DNA of 64,000 nt from Bog-473 sp963745175 (GTDB taxonomy: Bacteria; Actinomycetota; Acidimicrobiia; Acidimicrobiales; RAAP-2), in NCBI GenBank assembly GCA_963745175.1, contig CAVUWK010000005.1:434001-498000 (forward strand), read 5' to 3'. The notes beneath the pieces were generated by a model that saw nothing but the letters and a program-made list of their open reading frames with translations, made no database searches and had not been told where the DNA came from. The stretch's first letter is position 1. Each line of letters begins with the position of its first letter. The translations under genes were made by a program, and so were the position numbers. Shown here piece after piece: positions 55,543-64,000 of this stretch.

Positions 55543-56419
55543 TGCGCCGTCCCAGCCGCGTCAGCCCAGGCCAGATGGGCCTCGACGGCGGCCCGCCACT
55601 CGTCGGGTGCGTCAGCTGCGGCGAGTGGTACGCGCCCGGAATGACGGTCAGCCGGCCGTCGGCCACCTGCGGCCGCCAGCTCGGGCGCCTGGTCGACCAG
55701 CGGATGGTCGTGCTCCCCGACGATGACGGTGGTCGGGCAGGTGATGGCGGCGAGGTCGGCTGCGCAGGGACGGCCCGCCGTCGGCGACGTCGGCCATCAG
55801 CGCCATGCCGAGGGCCTTGACGGCGTAGGCGTCCATGCCGGCGAAGATGGCGTCCTTCTCCTGCTGCCACTCCGCCGGCGTCGTGGCCTCGATCAGCGCG
55901 TCCTCGGGCCCACCCGAGGCTGAACGTCGCCGGCATGCCCCCGGCCGGGTCGAACGAGTCGATGAAGCCGTGCGACCAGGCCTGCGGATCTCCTCGTCGG
56001 GCGGCATGAAGGACCAGGCGCTGGTGTCCATGAGGATCAGCGAGCTCACCAGGTCGGGCCGGCTCAGGACGAGGCCCATGACGACCCGGCCGCCCATGGA
56101 GTGCCCGAGGAGGTCGACCGGACCGCCGCCCGACCGCCTCGAGGAACGCGGCGAGGTCGGCGGCGAGCTGGTCGATGGTGTAGCCCTCGAGGCTGCCCGG
56201 TCTTGGTGGAGTGCGCCGTGGCCGCGCTGGTCGAGGGTGACGACGCGCCGGTCCGCCGGCCAGGGCGTCGGCCTGGAGCGCGAAGTCGTGGGACGAGCCG
56301 GTGAAGCCGTGACAGAGCACGAGCGTCGGCGTCCCCTCCGGGCCGCTCCCCCGTTCGGACCATGCCAGGTCGACGCCGTTGACGTGGAAGGTCTCGGCCG
56401 AAGCCGCCGTCTGTGTCAT
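55539..56419 (-). CDS. Alpha/beta hydrolase
   Basis: About 290 aa. AETFHVNGVDLAWSERGSGP, TPTLVLCHGFTGSSHDFALQ (oxyanion HGF), then GYTIDQLAADLAAFLEAV, HSMGGRVVMGLVLSRPDLVS (nucleophile Ser in HSMGG), LILMDTSAWSFMPPDEE, VIVGEHDHPLVDQAPELAAQ (acid Asp) and VIPGAYHSPQLTHP (catalytic His). About five insertions spread the frames. Start ATG 56419 with AGGGG upstream. A hydrolase such as a lactonase, esterase or C-C hydrolase; no specific substrate. Upstream of, and coupled to, the aldo/keto reductase. Confidence 0.85.
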
Positions 56420-56504
56420 GGCCCCTGTTTAGCGGCTGGTCCCCTCCGTCCGCTGGGCCGAGCCTGCCCGTCGCCGCTCTCCCTCGTGCGGGCGCGTCGG
56501 TGCG

Positions 56505-57669
56505 TCAGTGCGCGTGCGGCATGCAGAGCTCGTCGTACTCGGCGATGACGATCTCGCCGGCGTCGGGCCCGCAGGCCGGGCAGGCCGGATCGCGGCGCAC
56601 CTTGAACGTGCGGAACGACTCCTCCAGCGCGTCGTAGGCGAGCAGCCGGCCGATCAGCGGGTCGCCCAGCCCGAGCAGCACCTTGATCGTCTCGACCGCC
56701 TGGATCGAGCCGATGATGCCGGGCAGCACGCCCAGCACGCCGGCCTCGGAGCACGACGGCGCCAGCTCGGCCGGCGGCGGCTCGGGGATCAGGCAGCGGT
56801 AGCAGGGGCCGTTGTAGGGGTCGAACACCGTGACCTGGCCCTCGAAGCGGAAGATGGAGCCGTGGATCACGGGGATCCGCTTGAGCAGCGAGGCGTCGTT
56901 GACGAGGTAGCGGGTCGGGAAGTTGTCCGTCCCGTCGACGATGGCGTCGTAGCCGTCGATGATGTCGAGGATGTTGTCGGCGCCGAGGCGCACGTCGTAG
57001 GTCACGACGTTCACGTCGGGGTTCAGCGCCGTCAGCGTCTTCTTGGCCGAGTCGACCTTGCGGTCGCCGACCCGGTCCATGTTGTGCAGGATCTGGCGCT
57101 GCAGGTTGGACTCGTCGACCACGTCCATGTCGATGATGCCGAGCGTGCCCACGCCGGCCGCGGCCAGGTAGAGGGCGGCCGGTGAGCCGAGGCCGCCGGC
57201 ACCGAGCAGGAGCACCTTGGAGTCGAGCAGCTTCAGCTGGCCCACCTCGCCCACCTCGGGCAGCAGGAGGTGGCGCTGGTAGCGGTTGCGCTGGGCCGGG
57301 GTCAGGGTCTGCGGCGCCGCCCAGGGGCGGTCGCTCGTCCTTCCACTTGTTGAACCCGCCGATCATCGACTGGACGTCGGTGTAGCCGAGGTCGCCCATG
57401 GTCTTGGCGGCGAAGGCCGAGCGCACGCCGCCGGCGCAGTAGACGACGATCGGCGCCGTCTTGTCGGGGAGCTTGCCCTCGACCTGGAACTCGAGGTGGC
57501 CGCGGGGCAGGTGGACGGCGTTGGGGATGGCACCCTGCTCGTACTCGTCGGGCTCCCGGACGTCGAGGAAGGTGACGCCGCCGCCCTCCAACAGGGCTTG
57601 CGCGTCGGCCTGGTCCACCTCGCGGATGGACGCCTTGGCCTCGTTCAACAGGTCTCGTGGAGTGGGCAC
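56505..57669 (-). CDS. Rhodanese-MoeB/ThiF fusion: sulfur-carrier adenylyltransferase
   Basis: About 387 aa after one extra base near 57325 is removed. N-terminal rhodanese (residues 1-110): GVTFLDVREPDEYEQGAIPN, HLPRGHLEFQVEG, VVYCAGGVRSAFAAKTMGDL (active-site Cys loop CAGGVR). C-terminal MoeB/ThiF: QLKLLDSKVLLLGAGGLGSP, DMDVVDESNLQRQILHNMDR, VDGTDNFPTRYLVNDASLLK, zinc pairs CYRCLIP and CPACGPD. It adenylates and sulfurates a MoaD/ThiS-like carrier. In MoeZ the rhodanese is C-terminal, so the order is reversed. GTG 57669 follows GGAGG. Confidence 0.88.
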
Positions 57670-57694
57670 TTTCGAACCTCCGGGTCACGCCAGC

Positions 57695-57744
57695 CCGTTC
57701 GTACGGCTGCCGTCAGAACGGTAAAACACTACCAGCGGGGTCAA
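57695..57744 (-). promoter_or_regulatory. Rhodanese-MoeB promoter with 27-bp inverted repeat
   Basis: -35 TTGACC (57744-57739), 15-nt spacer, -10 TACCGT (57723-57718). Overlapping and downstream, CCGTTCGTACGG (57695-57706) and CCGTCAGAACGG (57710-57721) form an inverted repeat with 10 of 12 matches and a 3-nt centre. Operator or leader hairpin. Confidence 0.4.
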
Positions 57745-57814
57745 CATTCCCGGTGGGAACGTCCAGGCCGGAAGCGGCGTTCCGCCCCTGCACCCCGGTG
57801 GGAGACTCCCGTCC

Positions 57815-58426
57815 GTGGAGCTCCACGAGGCCATCCGCCGGCGGGCCATGGTACGGAGCTTCACGACCGAGCCGGTCGATCCGGCCACCGTCGACCGCAT
57901 CCTGCTCGACGCGCTCCGCTCCCCTACTGCCGGCAACACCGGGGGCACGGCCTGGGTGGTGCTCGAAGGGCCGGACCAGACCTCCCTCTACTTCGACGCC
58001 ACCACGGACGAGGGCTGGCGGCAGTACCAACCGCCGCTGCCGAGGGCCTGCGCCGGGCGCCGGTCGTTCTGCTGGCCTACTCCTCCGCCGATGCTGTACG
58101 TCGCCCGCTACGGGGAGCCGGACAAGGCCGGCCTCGGGCCTCGGCGAGGCGGCCGACGCGCTGGCCGGTGCCCTACTGGACCGGGGACGCCGCCTTCGGC
58201 GTCATGGCCGTCCTGCTCGGTGCCGTCGACGCCGGGCTCGGCGCCTGCATCCTGGGGACGTTCCGGGGCGAGGCCGAGCTGGCGGAGCGACTCGGCGGTG
58301 CCCGACGGGTGGCGCCTCTTCTGCGCCGTGGCCCTGGGCCGGCCCGACGGCAATGACCACCGTTCGGCGTCGCTGGACCGTTCCACCTCACCTCCGGCCG
58401 AACGGATCCACCGGGGGCACTGGTGA
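57815..58426 (+). CDS. Nitroreductase family protein
   Basis: About 202 aa after three one-base insertions are removed. MELHEAIRRRAMVRSFTTEP (the RRxxVRxF FMN-binding signature), DRILLDALRSPTAGNTGGTA, AWVVLEGPDQTSLYFDATTD, YWTGDAAFGVMAVLLGAVDA and GLGACILGTFRGEAELAERL, then VPDGWRLFCAVALGRPDGND. FMN-dependent dimer using NAD(P)H to reduce nitroaromatics or, in actinobacteria, other substrates. GTG 57815. Divergent from the rhodanese-MoeB gene; converges on the GT-C gene (24-bp gap). Confidence 0.85.
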   Translation: MELHEAIRRRAMVRSFTTEPVDPATVDRILLDALRSPTAGNTGGTAWVVLEGPDQTSLYFDATTDEGWRQYQPPLPRACAGRRSFCWPTPPPMLYVARYGEPDKAGLGPRRGGRRAGRCPTGPGTPPSASWPSCSVPSTPGSAPASWGRSGARPSWRSDSAVPDGWRLFCAVALGRPDGNDHRSASLDRSTSPPAERIHRGHW

Positions 58427-58450
58427 CCGAGTCCGAGCCGAAGTGACCGC

Positions 58451-60118
58451 TCAGCCGCTCTCGCCTCCGGCAGGCCAACCAGTCCCATAGGGATAGAAGT
58501 TCAGGCAACCCGTGGTGCCACCGGCTTCCCAGCTCGGAGCGGGGAGCGAGGTCGCTCCGTCACGCCTGCCCTCTGGATCGACGACGATGACGGCCGAGTC
58601 TCCCGAATAGCTCTGCACCACCCTGGTCGTGCCGGCGGCGGCGAGCGCCGACACGTATTCCTCGAGCGCAGACGGGGGCTCATACGTTCCGGCATCCGCG
58701 TACACGATCCACACCTTGTCGTACCGGCTCAACCACGCGGTGTCCTGCGTCGGGGAGCAGGCGGGCGTGCCGGGTGTGTGCGGGACCAGATAGACGTTCC
58801 CGTCCACCGTCATCCCGGCCGCCTGATGGTAGAAGGTATAGAGGTTCGAGGCCGACCCCTCAATGAGCACGAGGTCGTGTGGCCCGGCATGACCGATGGC
58901 GTACTGCAAGGCCTGTCGTCCGCTCGACATGGTGTACGGGCGCGCCAATGCGACCGCGGCGGAGCTGAACGTCGTTGCCGCGACCAAACCCACGAGCGGT
59001 ATCGCGAGCAAACCAAAACGCGCCGAGAGCAGGATCGTGCCGGCGAGGAGCAAGGCTGCGACCGGCACGAGGAAGAGCACCATCCGATCCGCCACCGGGT
59101 ACTCGCGCACGAACCCGCCGAAAAAGGTCACACCGACCAGTACGACGCAGAAGATTCCGATGGGGCGACGGTGGAGGACGAGCGCCACCGCGCCTGCGCA
59201 CAGCAACACGGCAGCCAGCGGGATCACGATGAGACCGAGCGGATTGTGGAGGACGCCGATGCTGGCTCGGTACAGCCACGCGGTCTTGCTGCCGGTTGTC
59301 GGCGCCAACGTGTAAGACCAGAACGCGAGCAAGGTTCCGCTCGAATGCAGGTCACGCAAGGACACGACGTACTCGATCCCGAAGCTGACGATCCAAATCC
59401 CTGTCCCCATGGCGACCCGAATCAGCTTCGCCACGTCGCGACGGGCCACGAACAGGAAGACAACGGTGCCGGTACCCGCTGCGAACGCGGCCGGGAAGGA
59501 GAACCACACGAGGATTCCGCTCGCGGCGCCCCACGCGATCAGACTTCCCCTACTCAGGTCCCGTTCGACCGCCCGCATTGTCATCCAGGCCAGGAGGACG
59601 ACCGCCATGGCGTCACCGCTGTACTGCTTTGCATCGGTCGAGTAGTAGACGAGCGATGGCGAGACGGCGACCAGCAGTACCGCCACGCACCCGGCCCACC
59701 CGCGGAGCGTCCGCATCGCGAGGGACCGAAAGACGATCACGAGGACCAAAGCGGCCAGAAATGGGGCGAGGCGCAGAGCGAAGGCTCTCGGTCCGAACAC
59801 CTCAACCCCGGTCTTCTCCAAGAACAAGAACCCGATCGGGGCGCCTTGGTTCGAAGCGAGGGGATGGGTCAGTCCGGCGTAGGTCCGGTTGATGATGTTC
59901 GAAGCGAGCTCCGCCTCGTCGTTCCAAATCGACGGGTTGGCCAGATATTCGCGAAACCGGAGGATGAGACCGAGCACCGCGACGGCCCACGAGACCGTCA
60001 CCGGCGTCACTCTGACCGGGGGCCGGCGCCGGCGCCGGTGCGCCGCGCCTCTCCGGGGCGCTGCGGCGTCGCCCCGGCCCGCGACCCGCGGTTGGATGTC
60101 GGTGGCGGCCTGCGTCAT
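58451..60118 (-). CDS. Polytopic GT-C-like glycosyltransferase (ArnT/PMT superfamily)
   Basis: 555 aa, intact, about 10-12 helices. After a basic N-terminus, LILRFREYLANPSIWNDEAE is the first loop with the paired acids (DE) that mark GT-C enzymes, followed by QGAPIGFLFLEKTGVEVFG and SPSLVYYSTDAKQYSGDAMA. Helices continue to about residue 410; the C-terminal 140 residues are outside and soluble (LIEGSASNLYTFYHQAAGMT). It probably transfers sugar from a polyprenyl carrier on the outer face, like PMT/ArnT. ATG 60118 overlaps the pduO stop (ATGA). Confidence 0.8.
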   Translation of the reverse strand: MTQAATDIQPRVAGRGDAAAPRRGAAHRRRRRPPVRVTPVTVSWAVAVLGLILRFREYLANPSIWNDEAELASNIINRTYAGLTHPLASNQGAPIGFLFLEKTGVEVFGPRAFALRLAPFLAALVLVIVFRSLAMRTLRGWAGCVAVLLVAVSPSLVYYSTDAKQYSGDAMAVVLLAWMTMRAVERDLSRGSLIAWGAASGILVWFSFPAAFAAGTGTVVFLFVARRDVAKLIRVAMGTGIWIVSFGIEYVVSLRDLHSSGTLLAFWSYTLAPTTGSKTAWLYRASIGVLHNPLGLIVIPLAAVLLCAGAVALVLHRRPIGIFCVVLVGVTFFGGFVREYPVADRMVLFLVPVAALLLAGTILLSARFGLLAIPLVGLVAATTFSSAAVALARPYTMSSGRQALQYAIGHAGPHDLVLIEGSASNLYTFYHQAAGMTVDGNVYLVPHTPGTPACSPTQDTAWLSRYDKVWIVYADAGTYEPPSALEEYVSALAAAGTTRVVQSYSGDSAVIVVDPEGRRDGATSLPAPSWEAGGTTGCLNFYPYGTGWPAGGESG

Positions 60119-60657
60119 CGTTTTGAGAGCACGTGCTCCGGGCCCTCCTGCCAGCGCGCCATCGCCCAGAGTAGATCGGAGAGCCGGTTCAGGTAAGGCA
60201 CCACCAACGAGCCCCCAGTTGGTTCGGAGACGGCCAACCGCTCGGCCCGGCGCACGATGGTGCGGGCCAGATCGAGGGCGGCGGCGACGCGGTTCTCCCC
60301 CGGCACGGTGAAGTCACTGGGCATGTCGAAGCGGGCGAGCAGGCCGTCGATCCCCTCCTCCAGCGCGGCCACCATGTCCGGCGTCACCAGGCTGGACCCC
60401 GCCTGGAGTTTCGAGCGGTTCTCCGGGGCGGTGGCCACCTCCGCCATCAACACGTAGAGGTCGCGGGCCAGCGCGATCAGACGGTCGTTGACCTCGCTGC
60501 CGGCCGGCGTCTCGGCCCGGGCCACGCCGATGGCGGCCTGGGCCTCGTCGACGACCCCGTTCAGGTCGATCCGCCAGGAATCCTTCGGCACCCGGCCGCC
60601 GAAGAGCAGCCCCGTGGTCCCGTCGTCGCCCCTCTTGGTGTAGATCCGTGGCGCCAT
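60115..60657 (-). CDS. Cob(I)yrinic acid a,c-diamide / cobalamin adenosyltransferase, PduO type
   Basis: 180 aa. RIYTKRGDDGTTGLLFGGRV (N-terminal ATP loop), VDEAQAAIGVARAETP, FTVPGENRVAAALDLARTIV, RRAERLAVSEPTGGSLVVPY and LNRLSDLLWAMARWQ are PduO/MMAB signatures. It adenosylates cob(I)alamin to coenzyme B12, needed by the mutase at 51-53 kb; MetH next door uses methylcobalamin instead. ATG 60657 lies 6 nt after TAGCAT. Divergent from metH, 58 bp between starts. Confidence 0.92.
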   Translation of the reverse strand: MAPRIYTKRGDDGTTGLLFGGRVPKDSWRIDLNGVVDEAQAAIGVARAETPAGSEVNDRLIALARDLYVLMAEVATAPENRSKLQAGSSLVTPDMVAALEEGIDGLLARFDMPSDFTVPGENRVAAALDLARTIVRRAERLAVSEPTGGSLVVPYLNRLSDLLWAMARWQEGPEHVLSKR

Positions 60658-60663
60658 CGGGCG

Positions 60664-60709
60664 ATGCTACCGGGCCAGTTCGGGAGGCTACGGGGGGCGC
60701 CGGTATCCT
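60664..60709. promoter_or_regulatory. Divergent leaderless promoters, pduO-type gene and metH
   Basis: Minus: TAGCAT (60669-60664), 6 nt, ATG 60657. Plus: TATCCT (60704-60709), 6 nt, GTG 60716. The 58-bp gap is too short for a cobalamin riboswitch. The two -10 elements are 34 bp apart, so each -35 region overlaps the other's promoter. Confidence 0.55.
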
Positions 60710-60715
60710 TTAGGG

Positions 60716-63700
60716 GTGGTAGCTCCCTCCCCCGAATTGCTCGGTCGGCTCGACCCGTCCGCGTCGACGTACCTCCAGGCCCTGCGCGAACGGGTCGTCA
60801 TCTTCGACGGCGCCATGGGGACGAACCTGCAGCTGCTCGACCTCGGCCCGGACGACTTCGGCGGGCCCGAGCTCGAGGGCTGCAACGAGTGGCTCGTCGA
60901 GACCCGGCCCGAGGTCGTGGCCCAGGTGCACCGCTCCTTCTACGAGGTCGGCTGCGACGTGGTCGAGACGGACACCTTCGGCTCGACCTCTGTGGTCCTG
61001 GCCGAGTACGGGCTGGCCGACCACGCCCGCGAGGTGACCCGCAAGGCCGCCGAGCTGGCTTGTCGGGTGCGGGACGAGTTCTCGACGCCCGAGCGGCCCC
61101 GCTGGGTGGCGGGCTCCATGGGTCCCGGCACCAAGTTCCCCACGCTCGGGCACATCTCGTACGCCGAGTTCCGCGATGCCTACGAGGAGCAAGCCCTCGG
61201 GCTGCTCGAGGGAGGTGTCGACCTGCTGCTGATCGAGACGCAGTTCGACCTGCTGTCGATCAAGGCCGCGGTCAACGGCGCCCGGCGCGCCATGGTGGCC
61301 CTGGACCGCTACGTCCCGCTGCAGACGCAGGTGACGATCGAGCTGACCGGCCGCATGCTGCCCGGCACCGAGATCGGCGCCGCCCTGACCGTGCTCGAGG
61401 CCATGCAGGTCGACGTGGTCGGCCTCAACTGCGCCACCGGCCCGGTCGAGATGGGCGAGCCGCTGCGCCACCTCTCCGGGGCCAGCCGCGTCCCCATCGC
61501 CTGCGTCCCCAATGCCGGCCTCCCGTCGGTCGTCGACGGCAACATGCACTACGACCTGACCCCCGAGGACCTGGCCGACCACCTCCACCGCTTCGTCACC
61601 GAGTTCGGCGTCTCCGCCATCGGCGGCTGCTGCGGCACCACGCCGGCCCACCTGGCCGCGGTGGTGGCGCGCTGCGCCGGCGCCACCCCGGCGGCGCGTC
61701 ACCCGGTGTACGAGCCGGCGGCGGCCTCCATCTACACCTCGGTCCCGTTCAAGCAGGACACCTCGTTCCTGGTCGTCGGCGAGCGGACCAATGCCAACGG
61801 TTCGCGGGCCTTCCGCGAGGCCATGCTCGACGCCGACTGGGACACCTGCGTCGCCATGGCCCGCGACCAGGTCAAGGAGGGCTCACACCTCATCGATGTG
61901 TGCGTGGATTACACCGGCGCCGACGGCGTGGCCGACATGACCGAGGTGGCGAGCCGCCTGTGCACCCAGTCGAGCGTGCCGCTCATGGTCGACTCCACCG
62001 AGGGCCCGGTCGTCCGCGCCGCGCTGTCGTGGATCGGCGGACGACCCGTCCTCAACTCGGTCAACCTGGAAGAGGGCGACGAGCCCGGCACCCGGCTCGA
62101 CACGTTCCTCCGGCTCGCCCGCGAGTTCGGCGCCGCCGTCGTCTGCACCTGCATCGACGAGGAGGGCCAGGCGCGCACGGCGGAGTGGAAGCTGCGCGCC
62201 GCCCGCAACATCCGCGACATCGCGGTCGAGCGCTACGGACTGGCCCCCGAGGACCTGCTCTTCGACCCGCTCGCCCTTCCCCTCTCGACCGGCATGGAGG
62301 AGAGCCGCAAGGACGGGATCGAGACGCTGGAGGGCATCCGGGCCATCAAGGCGGAGCTGCCCGGCGTCTCCACCATCTTGGGGCTCTCCAACGTGTCCTT
62401 CGGCCTCAACCCGGCCGCCCGCCAGGTCCTCAACTCGGTGTACCTCCACGAGTGCGTGGAGGCCGGCCTGGACGCGGCGATCGTGCACGCGTCGAAGATC
62501 CTCCCGCTGTCCCGGATCGACGACCGGGTCAAGGAGGTGTGCCTCGACCTGGTCTACGACCGGCGGACCGACGGCTACGACCCCCTCCAGGAGCTCCTGG
62601 GGCTCTTCGAGGGCGTCAAGGTCGATGCGGGGGAGGCGGACGAGCACCTCGACTGGCCGGTCGACCGGCGGCTGTCCCAGCGCATCATCGACGGCAACCG
62701 CAACGGCCTGGAGGCCGACCTGACCGAGGCGCTCGACGCCGGCACCGGGGCACTCGCCATCGTGAACGACATCCTGCTCGAGGGCATGAAGGTCGTCGGC
62801 GAGCGCTTCGCGTCGGGCGAGATGCAGCTGCCCTTCGTGCTCCAGTCGGCCGAGACCATGAAGGCCGCCGTCGCCTTCCTGGAGCCGCACATGGAGAAGT
62901 CGGACCAGGGCGGCAAGGGCACGGTGGTGCTGGCCACGGTCAAGGGCGACGTGCACGACATCGGCAAGAACCTCGTCGACATCATCTTGACCAACAACGG
63001 CTACCTGGTGGTCAACCTCGGGATCAAGATCGGCATCAACGAGATGATCGCCGCGGTCGAGGAGCACGAGGCCGACGCCATCGGCATGAGCGGGCTGCTG
63101 GTGAAGTCGACCCTGATCATGCGCGAGAACCTCGTCGAGCTGAACGGCCGCTCACTGTCGAACATCCCCGTCCTGCTGGGCGGGGCCGCCCTGACCCGCA
63201 CCTACGTGGAGCGGGACCTGCGCGAGGTGTACGACGGGCGGCTCTTCTACGGGCGCGACGCGTTCGAGGGGCTGCGCACCATGGACCGCCTGGTCGAGTT
63301 GAAGCGCAACGGCGAGGAAGACCCGCTGTTCGGGCGGGAGATCTCCGAGAAGAACGTTCCCCGGCGCAGCCGGCTGGACGACCAGGACACCACCCCGGTG
63401 GAGGGGCAACCCGCCCGCGCCGACGTGGCGGCGGACAACCCGCTGTTCACCCCGCCCTTCGTCGGCACCCGGGTCGCGGTCGGGATCCCGATCGACGAGA
63501 TCGCCGAGTACCTCAACCTGACCGCGCTGTTCCGCAACCAGTGGGGCTTCCGGCCCGAGAACGGCGAGAACGACACCGAGTTCAAGGACCGGGTCAAGGC
63601 GACGCTGCGCGAGCAGCTGGGCAAGGCCAAGGAGGCCGACCTCCTCGTGCCGTCCGTCGCCTACGGCCATTTCGCCGCCAACGCCGAGGGCAACGACCTC

Positions 63701-64000
63701 GTCATCTGGAAGGACGAGACGCGCTCGTCGGAGTGGATGCGCTTCACCTTCCCGCGCCAGCGCAAGGAGCCCTGGCTCTGCATCGCGGACTTCTTCAGGC
63801 CGTCGGGGTCGGGCTCGGGCGAGGAGGACTTCGCCAGCTTCATGCTGTGCACCATCGGCGCCCGGGCGTCGGAGGAGGCCGCCCGCCTGTTCGCCGAGAA
63901 CGAGTACCAGCAGTACCTCTTCCTGCACGGCCTCAGCGTCGAGATGGCCGAGGCCACGGCCGAGTACTGGCACCGCCGGGTCCGCGAGGAGCTCGGGTTC
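60716..64000 (+). CDS. metH: Cobalamin-dependent methionine synthase, C-terminus cut by window edge
   Basis: 1095 codons, no frame break. Homocysteine domain: VVIFDGAMGTNLQLLDLGPD; zinc cysteines at 239 (GLNCATGP) and 305-306 (GGCCGTTP). Pterin domain: FLVVGERTNANGSRAFREAM and EGSHLIDVCVDYTGADGVAD. B12 domain: TVKGDVHDIGKNLVDIILTN with the cobalt-ligand His at residue 747. Reactivation domain begins about residue 930 (NLTALFRNQWGFRPENGEND) and runs to the edge. It methylates homocysteine, recycling what AhcY releases. GTG 60716 is set by TATCCT 6 nt upstream. The C-terminal portion is missing; the last residues read EELGF. Confidence 0.95.
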   Translation, partial: MVAPSPELLGRLDPSASTYLQALRERVVIFDGAMGTNLQLLDLGPDDFGGPELEGCNEWLVETRPEVVAQVHRSFYEVGCDVVETDTFGSTSVVLAEYGLADHAREVTRKAAELACRVRDEFSTPERPRWVAGSMGPGTKFPTLGHISYAEFRDAYEEQALGLLEGGVDLLLIETQFDLLSIKAAVNGARRAMVALDRYVPLQTQVTIELTGRMLPGTEIGAALTVLEAMQVDVVGLNCATGPVEMGEPLRHLSGASRVPIACVPNAGLPSVVDGNMHYDLTPEDLADHLHRFVTEFGVSAIGGCCGTTPAHLAAVVARCAGATPAARHPVYEPAAASIYTSVPFKQDTSFLVVGERTNANGSRAFREAMLDADWDTCVAMARDQVKEGSHLIDVCVDYTGADGVADMTEVASRLCTQSSVPLMVDSTEGPVVRAALSWIGGRPVLNSVNLEEGDEPGTRLDTFLRLAREFGAAVVCTCIDEEGQARTAEWKLRAARNIRDIAVERYGLAPEDLLFDPLALPLSTGMEESRKDGIETLEGIRAIKAELPGVSTILGLSNVSFGLNPAARQVLNSVYLHECVEAGLDAAIVHASKILPLSRIDDRVKEVCLDLVYDRRTDGYDPLQELLGLFEGVKVDAGEADEHLDWPVDRRLSQRIIDGNRNGLEADLTEALDAGTGALAIVNDILLEGMKVVGERFASGEMQLPFVLQSAETMKAAVAFLEPHMEKSDQGGKGTVVLATVKGDVHDIGKNLVDIILTNNGYLVVNLGIKIGINEMIAAVEEHEADAIGMSGLLVKSTLIMRENLVELNGRSLSNIPVLLGGAALTRTYVERDLREVYDGRLFYGRDAFEGLRTMDRLVELKRNGEEDPLFGREISEKNVPRRSRLDDQDTTPVEGQPARADVAADNPLFTPPFVGTRVAVGIPIDEIAEYLNLTALFRNQWGFRPENGENDTEFKDRVKATLREQLGKAKEADLLVPSVAYGHFAANAEGNDLVIWKDETRSSEWMRFTFPRQRKEPWLCIADFFRPSGSGSGEEDFASFMLCTIGARASEEAARLFAENEYQQYLFLHGLSVEMAEATAEYWHRRVREELGF

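Noticed and set aside
60658..60715. Cobalamin riboswitch before metH or the adenosyltransferase
   Set aside because: The gap is 58 bp and both starts appear leaderless; there is no room for the element.

Overview
The window is very G+C-rich and reads as a chromosomal stretch of a free-living actinobacterium, most likely from the Acidimicrobiia or a neighbouring class. Pointers are three F420/FMN luciferase-like (LLM) oxidoreductases, a mycothiol-type LmbE deacetylase, an ECF sigma factor with a RskA-like anti-sigma factor, a FadD19-like acyl-CoA ligase, a DUF222-HNH protein, a CopC-CopD fusion, frequent GTG/TTG starts, ATGA/GTGA gene overlaps, and many leaderless promoters (TANNNT, then 6-7 nt, then ATG or GTG).

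Layout. 1-2.2 kb: edge of an integrated element at tRNA-Arg(CCU): degenerate tyrosine integrase, a 64-aa ORF, and an MFS transporter cut by the window edge. 2.5-9.2 kb: ahcY, sigma/anti-sigma pair, membrane protein, LmbE deacetylase, LLM protein, threonine aldolase and a divergent PaaI thioesterase. 9.2-13.2 kb: LLM protein, thiolase, FabH-like KAS III and nucleotidyltransferase in one direction. 13.2-15 kb: a 580-bp gap with repeats and hairpins, then a GH43 hydrolase. 15-18.8 kb: copper-type module (unknown 5-TM protein, CopC-CopD, YcnI). 19-24.5 kb: YceH, FtsX-type permease with a duplicated 3' scrap, SDR, aldehyde dehydrogenase. 24.5-30 kb: FadD19-like ligase, two GNATs, 3-methyladenine glycosylase, quinone oxidoreductase, HNH protein. 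30-36 kb: YtrA-type GntR/ABC operon, secreted protein, LLM, SDR, ArsR/SRPBCC pair. 36-43.7 kb, minus strand: surface polysaccharide/nucleotide-sugar cluster (retropepsin-like protein, two GT2, UDP-glucuronate decarboxylase, UDP-glucose dehydrogenase, RmlD, RmlB) ending in birA. 43.7-48.2 kb: biotin carboxylase/BCCP subunit, M20 amidohydrolase, ABM protein, small CxxC protein, TPR protein. 48.2-58.4 kb: second FtsX permease, GNAT, methylmalonyl-CoA mutase large chain, VOC protein, CtaG-like protein, aldo/keto reductase, alpha/beta hydrolase, rhodanese-MoeB, nitroreductase. 58.4-64 kb: GT-C membrane protein, PduO-type cobalamin adenosyltransferase and, divergently, metH (cut at the right edge).

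How the genes fit together: AhcY and MetH belong to the methyl cycle; PduO, methylmalonyl-CoA mutase and MetH are cobalamin-linked; BirA biotinylates the neighbouring carboxylase subunit; acyl-CoA ligase, thiolase, SDR, ALDH and carboxylase/mutase suggest lipid or sterol and propionyl-CoA catabolism (inference).

Most genes at 2.5-15, 37-46 and 50-58 kb carry frameshifts, nearly all single-base insertions, leaving otherwise perfectly conserved reading frames. I treat these as sequence or assembly error, annotate such genes across the breaks, and give spans that are approximate at the affected ends.
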